In this document: positions 17,814 to 27,435 of the stretch, piece by piece
Position numbering within the stretch: the first letter of the stretch is position 1
Layout: each line of letters opens with the position of its first letter
Assembly (NCBI RefSeq): GCF_002893625.1
Contig: NZ_PKMZ01000003.1
Location: 434,001 to 498,000 of the forward strand
DNA: 64,000 nucleotides
DNA from: Mangrovicella endophytica
GTDB lineage: Bacteria > Pseudomonadota > Alphaproteobacteria > Rhizobiales > Rhizobiaceae
Reading direction: 5' to 3'
Translations under genes and position numbers: made by a program
Notes under the pieces: model-generated
Told to the model about the DNA's origin: nothing
Databases searched by the model: none
What the model saw: the letters and a program-made list of their open reading frames with translations, nothing else

Positions 17814-18725
17814 TCAGGGCAGGTTGCCGACCGGAAGATCGAGCATGGCGGCACTGCCGGGTTCCAGAACTATGTGCCCGTCGCCGACGGTCACATAGAC
17901 GTCGTCGTCACGATGCTCCGGCAGTCTGACCGGGGCGGGTTTCCCGCCCGTCCGGCGGCGGCCGAAGCGCGGAACCGCGTCCAGAAGATTGCGCGTATAG
18001 GGATGCTGCGGCGTGTCGATGATGCTGCGTACCGGGCCGCTCTCGACGATGCGGCCTCGATGCATCACGGCGATGCGATCGCAGAGCCTGGCCACCACCG
18101 CCATGTCATGCGAGATGAAGAGATAGGACAGGCGCCGCTCTCGCCGGATCTCGGCCATGAGGTCGAGGATCTGCGCCTGGATGCTGACGTCGAGCGCGGA
18201 AACCGGCTCGTCCGCGACCACGATCTGCGGGTCTGGCGCAACAGCTCTGGCGATGGCGATGCGTTGCCGCTGCCCGCCGGAGAATTCATGCGGGTAGCGT
18301 TCTGCGAAGTCCCGCTTCAAGCCGACACGCTCCAGGAGATCGGCGACGGTCGTCCTGATCTCGCGCCAGTCCGACTGGCCCGACGCATAAAGGCCCTCGC
18401 CGATCTGGCGGCCGACGGTCAGGCGCGGGTTCAGCGAGGAATAGGGATCCTGGAAGATCATCTGGCAGCGCCGCAGCTTCTGCCTGCGAAGCTGCGGCGA
18501 CAGGCCGTCAATGCGCTCGCCGCCCACCGAGAGCTGCCCGCTCGTCGGCTCGTCGAGCCCGACGGCGATGCGGCCGAGCGTCGATTTTCCTGAACCGCTC
18601 TCGCCGATGATCCCGAGGGTCTCACCGGGATCGAGGCTGATGGAGACACCGCTCAGCGCGTGGACCGTTCGACTGCGCGTGATGAAGACCTTGCGGAGAT
18701 CTTCGATCGCGAGAATGGGCGTCAT
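17814..18725 (-). CDS. oligopeptide/dipeptide ABC transporter ATPase (OppF/DppF type)
   Basis: A 303-residue ATPase with Walker A 'GESGSGKST', 'IFQDPYSSLNPRLTVG' (the peptide-transporter Q-loop signature), 'FSGGQRQRIAIARA' and Walker B 'IVVADEPVSALDV'. The tail after 'DTPQHPYTRNLLDAVP' is the typical OppD/F C-terminal region. It is the last gene of an amidase-binding protein-OppBCDF operon and its ATG overlaps the preceding ATPase stop by four bases. It forms a heterodimer with the OppD-like protein. Confidence 0.94.
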   Translation of the reverse strand: MTPILAIEDLRKVFITRSRTVHALSGVSISLDPGETLGIIGESGSGKSTLGRIAVGLDEPTSGQLSVGGERIDGLSPQLRRQKLRRCQMIFQDPYSSLNPRLTVGRQIGEGLYASGQSDWREIRTTVADLLERVGLKRDFAERYPHEFSGGQRQRIAIARAVAPDPQIVVADEPVSALDVSIQAQILDLMAEIRRERRLSYLFISHDMAVVARLCDRIAVMHRGRIVESGPVRSIIDTPQHPYTRNLLDAVPRFGRRRTGGKPAPVRLPEHRDDDVYVTVGDGHIVLEPGSAAMLDLPVGNLP

Positions 18726-19555
18726 GGAGCCATCCGTCTTGCGTCCGCGTCCCGCTGGTGCATCGCCTTCTCGACAGTGAGATGGGAGGCGAGCAGCGCC
18801 CGGGTGTAATCGTGGCTGGGTGCGCCGAGCACCGCGTCCACGCTGCCGGTTTCCACGATCTCGCCGCCGCGCATCACCGCGACACGGTCGGCCGTCTCCG
18901 CGACGACGCCGATATCGTGGGTGATGAGCAGGATACCGGAATCATAGCGCGACTTCAGGTCGACCAGGAGATCGAGGACCTGCGCCTGCACCGTGACGTC
19001 GAGTGCGGTCGTCGGCTCGTCCGCGATCAGGATGCCCGGCTGCAGCGCCAGCGCGGCCGCAATCATCACCCGCTGCCGCATGCCGCCCGACAGCTGGTGC
19101 GGATATTGGCGCAGCACCCGCTCCGGTTCGGCAAAGCCGACGTCGTCGAGGCTGATCCGAGCCATCTCCAGCGCCTCCCGGCGAGAGGCACCCTTATGCC
19201 GGATCAGCCCCTCGGTCATCTGCCGCTCAATCGTCAGCACCGGATTCAGAGACGTCATCGGCTCCTGGAAGATCATGCCGATCTTGGCGCCGCGGACATC
19301 CTCCATCTGGCGGCGCGACAGCGAAGCAATGTCCTGGCCGTCGATCTCGACCCGGCCGGTCATGCGCGCTGCTTCCGGCAGCAGCCGCAGGATGGAAAGC
19401 GACGTCAGGCTCTTGCCGCTGCCGGATTCCCCGACGAGCGCGAGGATCTCGCCGCGGGCGAGGTCCAGGCTGACGTTGCGCACCGCCTCGACATCGCCCT
19501 GCCGGCCGTGGAAGGCGACGGTGAGGTCGCGCACGCTGAGGAAGGGAGCACTCAT
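18722..19555 (-). CDS. oligopeptide/dipeptide ABC transporter ATPase (OppD/DppD type)
   Basis: A 277-residue ATPase with Walker A 'GESGSGKSLT', 'GMIFQEPMTSLNPVLTI', 'LSGGMRQRVMIAAAL' and Walker B 'ILIADEPTTALDV'. The Leu-Thr after GKS in place of Ser-Thr is common in OppD/DppD. The ATG at 19555 overlaps the oppC-like stop as ATGA; the longer open frame upstream is a shadow. It lacks the cysteine-rich Fe-S tail seen in some DppD proteins. Confidence 0.93.
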   Translation of the reverse strand: MSAPFLSVRDLTVAFHGRQGDVEAVRNVSLDLARGEILALVGESGSGKSLTSLSILRLLPEAARMTGRVEIDGQDIASLSRRQMEDVRGAKIGMIFQEPMTSLNPVLTIERQMTEGLIRHKGASRREALEMARISLDDVGFAEPERVLRQYPHQLSGGMRQRVMIAAALALQPGILIADEPTTALDVTVQAQVLDLLVDLKSRYDSGILLITHDIGVVAETADRVAVMRGGEIVETGSVDAVLGAPSHDYTRALLASHLTVEKAMHQRDADARRMAP

Positions 19556-20403
19556 GGCCGGCCCTTTCTGCGGGGGTCGACAAGGTCGCGCAGGCTGTCG
19601 CCGATGAGATTGAAGGACAGCACCGTCAGGCAGATGGCGAGCCCTGGAAAGATCAGGATCCACGGTGCCTTGGTGATGTAGTTGCGTCCCGATGCGAGTA
19701 TGGCGCCCCATTCCGGCGAGGGCGGCTGGACGCCGAGCCCGAGAAACGAAAGCCCGGCGGCCGACAGGATGGCCGAGGAGAAACCGAGCGTGCCCATGAC
19801 GATGAGGCTCTGTCCGATATTCGGCATGACGTGGACGCGCACCAGGCGCCCCGAGTTGATGCCGGCAAGCCGAGCGGCCTCGATATAGGGCTTGGCCCGT
19901 TCGGCGGCGGCAAGGCCATAGGTGACGCGGGCGTAGAACGGCACCAGGCTGATGGCGATCGCCAGCGTGGCGTTCTCGATGCCAGGTCCCAGAAAAGCCA
20001 CCAGCGCCAGGGCGATCAGCGTATCCGGAAACGAGTAGAGGACGTCGACCACACGCAGCAGCACCGCCTCGACGGCGCGGCCGGCAAAGGCGGCGAGGAG
20101 CCCGAGCAGGCCACCGACCACGAGCCCGCTGACCACCGCCGCGATGCCGATGCCGAGCGACAGGCGCCCGCCGGTCAGGACGCGGCTGAGGAGATCGCGG
20201 CCGAACTCGTCGGTCCCGAACGGGTGCGCGATCGAGGGCGCGGCGAGCCTTGGGCCCGCAGCCATGCGCATGGGATCGAACGGCGTCAGATACGGCGCCA
20301 GCAGCGAGGCGGCGGCGATCACGACCGCCAGCCCAAGTCCCAGAATGACGGTGACGGGCATGCGCCGCCGGCGCGGCTTGATCGTGGCAGTCGCGACGGT
20401 CAT
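19552..20403 (-). CDS. oligopeptide/dipeptide ABC transporter permease (OppC/DppC type)
   Basis: A 283-residue permease. Diagnostic segments are 'HPFGTDEFGRDLLSRVL' before the transport core and 'EAARLAGINSGRLVRVHVMPNI' as the EAA loop, with 'FLGLGVQPPSPEWG' near the C-terminus. About six helices are visible. ATG 20403 overlaps the oppB-like stop (ATGA) and decides the start. It pairs with the OppB-like permease to form the membrane channel. Confidence 0.94.
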   Translation of the reverse strand: MTVATATIKPRRRRMPVTVILGLGLAVVIAAASLLAPYLTPFDPMRMAAGPRLAAPSIAHPFGTDEFGRDLLSRVLTGGRLSLGIGIAAVVSGLVVGGLLGLLAAFAGRAVEAVLLRVVDVLYSFPDTLIALALVAFLGPGIENATLAIAISLVPFYARVTYGLAAAERAKPYIEAARLAGINSGRLVRVHVMPNIGQSLIVMGTLGFSSAILSAAGLSFLGLGVQPPSPEWGAILASGRNYITKAPWILIFPGLAICLTVLSFNLIGDSLRDLVDPRRKGRP

Positions 20404-21323
20404 CTCTGCCTCATGCGCGGATCGAGGAAGCCGTAGAGGATGTCGATCAGCATCGAGACGATGACGACCGATGTGGCGAAGACGACAATGAAGCCCTGGA
20501 TCATCGGATAGTCGCGCTCCAGCATCGCCTGCACGGCAAGGCGGCCGATGCCGTTCCAGGAGAAGACGTTCTCGATGATGACCTGACCGCCGAGCAGATA
20601 GGCGAAGACGAGCCCCACCACCGTGACGATGCTGATCAAGGCCGGGCGCAGGGCATGGACGAGCAGCACCTGGCGCTCGCGCAGGCCGCGCGCCCGGGCC
20701 GTGCGGATGTAGTCCTCCGCCAGCACCTCGATGAGCGCCGAGCGCGTCATGCGCGCGACCAGCGCGCAATAGGTGAGGCCGAGCGTCAGCGCCGGAAGGA
20801 TGATGTTGCGCCAGCTCGATCCGGCGACCGGAAGCCAGCCGAGCTTGAGCGAGAACACCTGGATCATGATGAGGCCGAGCCAGAAGGCCGGGATCGAGAC
20901 GCCGAGAACGGCGATCACCATCACGGCCGTATCGGCGAGCCGGCCGCGCTTGATGGCGGCGAGGAAGCCGAGCGGTATGCCGATCGCCAGTGCGACGGTG
21001 AGGCCGCAGACCGCCAGCGAGAACGTGTTCGGCAGGCGCTGGAGGAGCAGCCAGGCGACCGATTCGTTCCCGCGGATGCTCCGCCCGAAATCACCCTGCA
21101 GGACGTGCCAGGCATAGAGGCCGACCTGCTGCCAGACCGGCAGGTCGAGGCCGAGGCGGGCACGCATGTCCGCCATCGCCTCCGGCGTCGCGCTGACCGA
21201 CTGCGCCATCATGGCGGTGACGGGATCGCCGGGCACCACATGGATGAGGATGCCCGACAAGATGATCACCGCGATCACGGTCGCGAAGGCGGCGAGCACA
21301 CGTTTGGAGATCAGGAACAGCAT
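20400..21323 (-). CDS. oligopeptide/dipeptide ABC transporter permease (OppB/DppB type)
   Basis: A 307-residue permease with the usual OppB start (one N-terminal helix, then 'HVVPGDPVTAMM'), 'GDFGRSIRGNESVAWLL' and the EAA loop 'IRTARARGLRERQVLLVHAL'. The C-terminal 'FSWNGIGRLAVQAMLERDYP' is conserved in DppB/NikB-like proteins. It lies 58 bases after the binding-protein gene and overlaps the next permease by four bases. Confidence 0.94.
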   Translation of the reverse strand: MLFLISKRVLAAFATVIAVIILSGILIHVVPGDPVTAMMAQSVSATPEAMADMRARLGLDLPVWQQVGLYAWHVLQGDFGRSIRGNESVAWLLLQRLPNTFSLAVCGLTVALAIGIPLGFLAAIKRGRLADTAVMVIAVLGVSIPAFWLGLIMIQVFSLKLGWLPVAGSSWRNIILPALTLGLTYCALVARMTRSALIEVLAEDYIRTARARGLRERQVLLVHALRPALISIVTVVGLVFAYLLGGQVIIENVFSWNGIGRLAVQAMLERDYPMIQGFIVVFATSVVIVSMLIDILYGFLDPRMRQR

Positions 21324-21381
21324 CGCAAGCCGGGTTCGTGGACGACGGGCCGCTCCGCCCGGAGGCGGAGCGGGACGATCG

Positions 21382-22932
21382 TCATTCTGCGACGGTGACG
21401 TCGTTGAAGAGCAGCGACACCATGAAGCCCAGCTTGAAGCCGTCGACCTTGGCGGTCGAGGCCATCAGCCATCCCCAGCCGGGCGAGACGAGCGGGACGG
21501 TGTAGGCGTTCTCCAGGAGATACTTCTCGATCTCGTGGATCTTGGCGGCACGGGCCTCGCCGGACAGCCGGCGCTGCTCGTCGACCATGGCGTCGACCTG
21601 CTCGTTCAGGCCCATATTGACGAAACCGGGCCGCTTCCACAGGAAGTTGAGGTAGTCCGGATCGACGCCCGACATGCCCATCGTCCAGACGAACGGCTCT
21701 CCGTCCGTGCGGCCGTTCTCGCCCGACATGTGATCGAAATGGGCCGCGACCTCGCGGGTCTCGATCTCCGTCTGGACGTTGATGGCGGCGAGGTCCTGCT
21801 GCATGATCTGATGCATCTGATCCCAGCCGGCCAGCTTGTGAGCCAGCAGCTTGATCTTCAGCGGCTTGTCGGCGGTGTAGCCGGCCGCTTCCATGATCGC
21901 CTTGGCGCCATCGGGATCGTATTTCACGCCCCAGCCGGCGCAGAGCTCCTGGTCCGTCGCGAAGAGGTTCGGCGCAACCGGGCAGTTGGCGGTGTTGACG
22001 AGACCCTCGAAGGCGATCGAGGCATAGGCATCGCGGTTCATCGCCATGCCGATCGCCTTGCGGATCTCGGGATTGTCGAGCGGCTTGATCTTCCAGGAGA
22101 AGGCCGCCAGCACCTGCTGGCCCGAAAGCTCGGCGGCATAGACCTTGAAGTCGCTGTTGCTCTTCAGGTCGGCCGTTTCCTCCAGCGACGGCTCGACGAG
22201 ATCGGCCTCGCCCGAGCGCAGGGCCGCCATGCGCGCGACCGCTTCCGGGATTACCTTGAACGTCAGCGTATCGACATGCGGCTTGCCCGGATTTTCGATC
22301 AGCGGATTGAAGTTCTTGTAGTCGGCATTCGCCTCAAGCTGCAGGCTGTCGTTGCGTGTCCAGCTGACGAACTTGAAGGGGCCGGTCCCGATCGGCTTGA
22401 AGTCAGCCGTGGCGAACGAGGACGGGCAGACGAAGCCCGCCTGGATGCCGGTCAGGAATGAGGGAAACGGGCTGTAGGGTTCCGACATCGACACCGTCAG
22501 CACCTTGCCGTCGACGCTGGTCCCGGTGATCGGCCCCCAAAGCGAGCGGTCCGGATTGACCGTGGCCGGATCGATGGCGCGATCCACGCGTGCCTTGGCG
22601 GCGGCCGCGTCGAAGGTGCTGCCGTCATGGCACTTCACGCCGTCGCGGATGGTGAAGGAGTAGGCCTTGCCGTCGTCGGAGACGGACCATTCGCTTGCAA
22701 GGCCCGGATGCAGCGAGCCGTCCTTGCTCATGGTCAGCAGGGTGTCGAAGATCAGATTGGTCATCTGCAGCGACTGCGTGGTGCTGGTCTTGTCGGGGTC
22801 GAGGCTGTCGGCATCGACGGCGCGGGCGACGGTGAGGTCCGCAGCTGCGGCGATGGAGAGGCCGAGGCCGGTGGTAAATGCGACTGCGGCCAACAGCCTC
22901 TGGGTATGCCGGCGGCGATGATTCTGACTCAT
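21382..22932 (-). CDS. ABC transporter substrate-binding protein, peptide/nickel (family 5) type
   Basis: A 516-residue periplasmic protein with a Sec signal peptide (cleavage near 'AAAADL'). 'ARAVDADSLDPDKTSTTQS' and 'FDTLLTMSKDGSLHPGLASEW' are family-5 starting segments, and 'PIGTGPFKFVSW' is also typical. ATG 22932 with AGGGGAA upstream begins the signal peptide; the longer frame before it is a shadow of the amidase. It binds the solute for OppBCDF. With an amidase 41 bases upstream the ligand may be an amide or a short peptide (inference). Confidence 0.94.
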   Translation of the reverse strand: MSQNHRRRHTQRLLAAVAFTTGLGLSIAAAADLTVARAVDADSLDPDKTSTTQSLQMTNLIFDTLLTMSKDGSLHPGLASEWSVSDDGKAYSFTIRDGVKCHDGSTFDAAAAKARVDRAIDPATVNPDRSLWGPITGTSVDGKVLTVSMSEPYSPFPSFLTGIQAGFVCPSSFATADFKPIGTGPFKFVSWTRNDSLQLEANADYKNFNPLIENPGKPHVDTLTFKVIPEAVARMAALRSGEADLVEPSLEETADLKSNSDFKVYAAELSGQQVLAAFSWKIKPLDNPEIRKAIGMAMNRDAYASIAFEGLVNTANCPVAPNLFATDQELCAGWGVKYDPDGAKAIMEAAGYTADKPLKIKLLAHKLAGWDQMHQIMQQDLAAINVQTEIETREVAAHFDHMSGENGRTDGEPFVWTMGMSGVDPDYLNFLWKRPGFVNMGLNEQVDAMVDEQRRLSGEARAAKIHEIEKYLLENAYTVPLVSPGWGWLMASTAKVDGFKLGFMVSLLFNDVTVAE

Positions 22933-22973
22933 GCTGTATTCCCCTCTACTCTGTGATTGGACTGCATGCGGTA

Positions 22974-24404
22974 TCAGGCGATGGATACGGGCGGCCGCTT
23001 CTGGCTCCAGGGCCGGACGGCTTCGAGCTGCGATGCCAGTCTGAAGAGCAGCCCTTCCGCCGCGGGCGCTGCGGCAAACTGGACGCCGATCGGCAGACCG
23101 TCGGCATTCCAGACGAGCGGCACCGACATGGCCGGCGAGCCGTTGACGTTGAAGATGTGGGTAAAGGGCATCCACGACAGGTAGAATTCGTAGTGCCCGC
23201 GCATGCTCGTCGATTGCGGGAAGGCACCGTGCGGCAGCGGCGGCTGCGCCAGCGTCGGCGACAGAAACGCATCGTAGCGGTTGAAGGTCGAGGTCACGGC
23301 AGCGGCGACGGCATGCAGGCGGGTCGTCGCGACATTGACCTCCACGGCCGAGATGCGATTGCCGGCTTCGATCATCTCCCAGAGCATGGGCGGGAAGTCG
23401 TCGGCCGACAGCTTGCGACCGAGGACGCCCTCCTCGAGCCGCATGTCCGTGGCGTATTCCGCCAGGATGAACGTCTCGAAGGCGCTCCAGCCGTCCTGCG
23501 GCAGCTCGATGTCGTAGGGCTCGCAGATGTGTCCGAGATCCTCCAGCAGCTTCACCGTCTGGTCGACGGCGGCGATGCAGTCGGGATGCGTCGGTGCGCC
23601 ATAGGGGGCCCTGGTCGACACGGCGATGCGCAGCTTGCCGGGATCGCGGCCAATCTCGGCGGCGAAGTCGCCGCCGGCGGGGCTGTTGAAGAACTGGCCG
23701 GCGACGCTGCCGGCGGTGGCGTCCAACATGGCGGCGCTGTCGCGGACGGAGCGCGACAGCACATGCTCCACCAGCATGCCCTGCCACGTGCTGCCGGACG
23801 GGGCGACCGGATTGCGGCCGCGCGTCGGCTTGAGGCCGAAGCAGCCGCAGACGGAAGAGGGAACGCGGATTGATCCGCCGCCATCGTTGCCATGTGCCAT
23901 CGGAACGATACCGGCGGCGACGGCCGCCGCCGTGCCGCCGCTGGAAGTTCCGGCGGTCCGGCTCGTATCCCAGGGATTGTTGGTCACGCCGTGGGCCCGT
24001 GAGCGCGTGGTCCAGTCCATCGCGAGCTCAGGAACGGCGGTCTTGCCGAAGATCACCGCGCCGGACTGCTTGAACCGGCGCACGAGCTCGGCGTCGCTGT
24101 CCGGCTTCACCGAGGCGCGCGGCGGCCATCCGGCACCCGTCGGCTGCCCGCCGTAATGCGCCGTCAGATCCTTCAGGAGAAACGGAACGCCGCGGAACGG
24201 GCCATCGCCAAGATCCTGCTTGATGAAGCGCCGCGCCTCGTCCTCGAAGGTCGCGACGACAGCGTTGAGTTCCCCGTTGACCGCCGCCGTCGCGGCGAGG
24301 GCGGTGTCGAGCAACTCGTCGGCCGTGACTTCGCCCGTTGCGATGAGCTGTGCCAGGCCCGTGGCGTCGTAGTTCCGGTATTCGCTCAACTGCAAGTTCA
24401 TCAT
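22974..24404 (-). CDS. amidase (amidase-signature family)
   Basis: A 476-residue amidase with the Ser-cisSer-Lys triad: Lys78 in 'FLLKDL', Ser154 in 'TAGTSSGG' and nucleophile Ser178 in 'GNDGGGSIR'. The Ser-Ser spacing of 24 matches the family. It hydrolyses a carboxylic amide to acid and ammonia in the cytoplasm; the substrate is not known (6-aminohexanoate-cyclic-dimer-type, nitrile-derived amides and peptide amides all occur in the family). It is the first gene of the operon with the Opp-type transporter and is divergent from the large LuxR-type regulator. Two tandem ATGs are possible starts. Confidence 0.93.
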   Translation of the reverse strand: MMNLQLSEYRNYDATGLAQLIATGEVTADELLDTALAATAAVNGELNAVVATFEDEARRFIKQDLGDGPFRGVPFLLKDLTAHYGGQPTGAGWPPRASVKPDSDAELVRRFKQSGAVIFGKTAVPELAMDWTTRSRAHGVTNNPWDTSRTAGTSSGGTAAAVAAGIVPMAHGNDGGGSIRVPSSVCGCFGLKPTRGRNPVAPSGSTWQGMLVEHVLSRSVRDSAAMLDATAGSVAGQFFNSPAGGDFAAEIGRDPGKLRIAVSTRAPYGAPTHPDCIAAVDQTVKLLEDLGHICEPYDIELPQDGWSAFETFILAEYATDMRLEEGVLGRKLSADDFPPMLWEMIEAGNRISAVEVNVATTRLHAVAAAVTSTFNRYDAFLSPTLAQPPLPHGAFPQSTSMRGHYEFYLSWMPFTHIFNVNGSPAMSVPLVWNADGLPIGVQFAAAPAAEGLLFRLASQLEAVRPWSQKRPPVSIA

Positions 24405-24413
24405 CCTTGCCTA

Positions 24414-24441
24414 TGGACTGCCCAAATCTACGGCAGGTCCA
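24414..24441. promoter_or_regulatory. interrupted palindrome in the amidase/LuxR divergent promoter
   Basis: TGGACTGCC (24414-24422) and GGCAGGTCCA (24432-24441) form an inverted repeat that is perfect apart from one bulged base, lying in the 102-base gap between the amidase and regulator genes. It is a reasonable operator for the adjacent regulator. No clear -35/-10 pair was found beside it. Confidence 0.35.
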
Positions 24442-24506
24442 GAATGGCAGCATGATCCGGAGGGGTGACGCGGACGAAACTTCTTCATCTCACCTGAAAG
24501 GGTGAT

Positions 24507-27146
24507 ATGCCTGTGGCGACTTCAGCAGCTGCGGTTATCTCCTTGTCGGATCGGACCAGCTTCAGCAACCGTCATATTCTACCGCCGAGGCCGCCGCAGG
24601 GCGTCATCGACCGCCCGCGGCTCACGACCTTGGCTGCGGTCCTGCTGCAATATCGGCTGGTTCTCGTGCATGCCCCGGCCGGATCGGGCAAGACGACGCT
24701 GCTCTCGCAATGGCACGAGATGCTGGCCGGCACCGGCGTCCTGACGGTGTGGTATTCCACGAACGATGCCGATGGGGAGCTTCTCGGCTTCGGGGATGGC
24801 CTGATCCGCGCCATTGATGCGGGCCTCAGCCGCGACGGCGATCCGGTTCTCTCACTCGACGGTCGGGACGCGCTCTCGCAACTGATCCCGCTCCTCTCGG
24901 CTCGGGCGGCACGCGAGCCGATCACCCTCTTCATCGACGACTACCATCTGGCCGAGGCAGGCAATGGCGCCGATACGCTGAACCGCCTGCTGGCGGCGCG
25001 CATACCCCAACTGACCATCGTACTGGCCAGCCGCAACCGCCCGGCCATGCCGGTCAGCCGCCTGCGTGTCAGCGGCGAACTGCTGGAAGTGCCGGTCGAG
25101 GAGCTCTTCTTCAGCGAGGCCGAAACCGAGGACTTCTTCCGCGCCGCCACCGCCACCGCCCTCAGCGCGCAGGAATCGCGGCAGATGCATCGCTACACCG
25201 AGGGCTGGGCCGCCGGGCTCCGGCTTGCCGCATTGGTAGCGGGACGGATGCCGGGCGCGCTCAGCGCCTCGCCGACGGTGGGAAGCCACCGGGCGGTCGC
25301 CGAGTACTTCCTGGAGGAGGTGATCCTCGGTCTTCCCGAGGAGGTCTACCGCTTCCTCACCATGACTTCGATCCTCGACACGCTCAGTGCCGGCCTCTGC
25401 AATGCCGTGACGGGCCGGAGCGATGGCGGCGAGATGCTGTCGTTCCTGGAGGAGGCGCAGCTGTTCCTCAGCGCGCTGCCTGGGTCGCAGCGCTGGTACA
25501 AGTACCATCACCTGTTCCAGGAGTTCCTGCAGGCGCGCCTCTACAGCGACGGGAGGGACGAGATTGCCGAGCTTCATTCCCGCGCGGCGCAATGGTTCAT
25601 CGCCAACACCTCGCCGATGGATGCGGTGCGACACGCCTTCCTGGCACGCAAGCCGGCCTGGGCCGCGGAGCTGATCGAAGACTACTGCCTCTACGATTAT
25701 CTCAGCCACGGCCGCTTCGAGGTCTTCTCACGCTGGATGCAGCAGCTGCCACGCGGCGCCCGGGAGGAGCGGCCGCTGCTCTTGTTCCTGCAGGTGTGGC
25801 GATCGATCAACCTGCGGCGCTTCCTCAAGGCCGAGCAGACCTTGCGCACGATCGAGCAGGCGGCGAGCGACCCGACGAGCCGCATGTCGGTCATCTCGCG
25901 TGAAACCGGGCTGGACATCGAAGGGCGTCTGCATCTGATGCGGGCGCTGATCGGCGCCTATGGTGGCGATCTGGCAGGCGCCCTCGGTCATATCGAGGCG
26001 CTCGAGGGCCGCGAACTCGATCGCCTGGCCTTCGGTCAGGTCGACCTCGACTCCATCCACAGCTACCTTGCCCTGCAAGTCGGCGATCTCGCTCTGGCTG
26101 AAAAGCTGACCTGGCGGGCGAAGGGCGTTTATCATGAGATCGCCGTGCATTGGGGCGGTCTCCATTCCCGCTCCATCGCGGCCATGTGCTATATCGCGCG
26201 GGGATTGTTGCACGAAGCCGAGCACGTGGCGGCCGATGCGCTGCGGATCGCACGCACCAACTTCGCCGAACATTCCTACATGGTCGCCCTGCCATCCGTG
26301 CTGCTGGGGATCGTCGCATTCGACCGCGGCGAGTTCCTGGAGGCCGAACGGCTCTGGGAGCGCGCGATCCCGCCCGAACATGCAACCGATGTTTCGGGCC
26401 TCTGCGAGCGCATCCTCTTCGCCACGATCGGCCTCGTCCGCCTCCATGATGTGACCGGCTGTTCGGACAAGGGAACCAACGTGCTGGTGCGAGCCAGCCG
26501 TCGAGCCTATGAGGCGGAGGATTTCCGACTCGAGTTCCAGCTCGCCATCGAGCGCGCCGACCGCGCCTTCCGGCTTGCAAATCCCGCTGAGGGCATGCGG
26601 GAATGGGAACGGCTGTGCCTGCATCTCCCGGAAGCGCGGCGCCGCTTTCCTGCCTCCGCCTGGCAGATCTGGGATGCGTTTCAGGTCGTTGAAGCGCGCA
26701 TGCTGATCGAGGCCGGGAATCGTCCGGCGGCTCTTGCGACCTTGGGCGGGATCGCACGCGCTGCCCACGACAGCGGGCGCCTCCTCAGCGCGCTCCAGGT
26801 CGAACGTCTGCTGCATGCGCTGGAGGGCACGAGCCCTGCGCCTCATGCGGAACTCGGCTGTCTCCTCGATGTCTATCTGCCGCCGCAGCCCCCGAGCGCC
26901 ACGGCCGCGACAGCCGCTCGTCGGCTGCCTGATCCGGTCGCCGTGTCGCCGGAGGGGCTGACGGCCAGGGAGGACGAGGTTCTCGCCTTGATGCAGCGTG
27001 GCCTGTCGAACAAGGACATCGCCGCGCGGCTGGACGTCAACATCAACACAGTGAAATCGCATATCCGCAACATCTTCTCCAAACTCGGCGTGAACACGCG
27101 CACGCAAGCCGTCTTGAAGAAGATCCGTCCCGGCCTGAACGACTGA
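24507..27146 (+). CDS. MalT-like LuxR-family transcriptional regulator (STAND ATPase)
   Basis: An 879-residue regulator with an N-terminal NTPase (Walker A 'APAGSGKTT' at residues 56-64; 'ITLFIDDYHLAEAG' as Walker B), a long helical-repeat sensor middle part, and a C-terminal LuxR helix-turn-helix ('LTAREDEVLALMQRGLSNKD ... VNINTVKSHIRNIFSKLGV', last 65 residues). Such proteins bind ATP and an inducer and then activate transcription as oligomers. It is divergent from the amidase-Opp operon, its likely target; the inducer may be the imported amide. ATG 24507 has GAAAGG upstream. Confidence 0.93.
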   Translation: MPVATSAAAVISLSDRTSFSNRHILPPRPPQGVIDRPRLTTLAAVLLQYRLVLVHAPAGSGKTTLLSQWHEMLAGTGVLTVWYSTNDADGELLGFGDGLIRAIDAGLSRDGDPVLSLDGRDALSQLIPLLSARAAREPITLFIDDYHLAEAGNGADTLNRLLAARIPQLTIVLASRNRPAMPVSRLRVSGELLEVPVEELFFSEAETEDFFRAATATALSAQESRQMHRYTEGWAAGLRLAALVAGRMPGALSASPTVGSHRAVAEYFLEEVILGLPEEVYRFLTMTSILDTLSAGLCNAVTGRSDGGEMLSFLEEAQLFLSALPGSQRWYKYHHLFQEFLQARLYSDGRDEIAELHSRAAQWFIANTSPMDAVRHAFLARKPAWAAELIEDYCLYDYLSHGRFEVFSRWMQQLPRGAREERPLLLFLQVWRSINLRRFLKAEQTLRTIEQAASDPTSRMSVISRETGLDIEGRLHLMRALIGAYGGDLAGALGHIEALEGRELDRLAFGQVDLDSIHSYLALQVGDLALAEKLTWRAKGVYHEIAVHWGGLHSRSIAAMCYIARGLLHEAEHVAADALRIARTNFAEHSYMVALPSVLLGIVAFDRGEFLEAERLWERAIPPEHATDVSGLCERILFATIGLVRLHDVTGCSDKGTNVLVRASRRAYEAEDFRLEFQLAIERADRAFRLANPAEGMREWERLCLHLPEARRRFPASAWQIWDAFQVVEARMLIEAGNRPAALATLGGIARAAHDSGRLLSALQVERLLHALEGTSPAPHAELGCLLDVYLPPQPPSATAATAARRLPDPVAVSPEGLTAREDEVLALMQRGLSNKDIAARLDVNINTVKSHIRNIFSKLGVNTRTQAVLKKIRPGLND

Positions 27147-27361
27147 CGCCTGCTTCAGCCGGTCGAGACGGCCTGCGGCAGGCGCGGAGCGGCCGGAGGC
27201 CGGCCCAAGTCCGCGGCGCAGCAATCCCGCCGTTCGGACGAGGTTCTGTGCGCTTGCGTCTGGATATGGAATGGTGTGCAGGTTCTTACGGCGCCAATGC
27301 GGCGCTCGTTCCGTATCGTCCGATCTCGGATGGGGAAAGCCTGTAAATTCAGGCTTGAGAG

Positions 27362-27435
27362 TGGCTGGGGGACCTGGATTCGAACCAAGACTAACGGAGT
27401 CAGAGTCCGCTGTTCTACCCTTAAACTATCCCCCA
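27362..27435 (-). tRNA. tRNA-Gln (anticodon CTG)
   Basis: A 74-base cloverleaf on the minus strand. The acceptor strands TGGGGGA/TCCCCCA pair fully, the anticodon stem GCGGA/TCCGT encloses loop CTCTGAC with anticodon CTG, the T-loop TTCGAAT is present, and CCA is encoded. It lies between the LuxR-type gene and ppx, transcribed against both. The 215 bases between the LuxR stop and the tRNA hold a GC-rich hairpin (27191-27205) but no gene. Confidence 0.96.
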
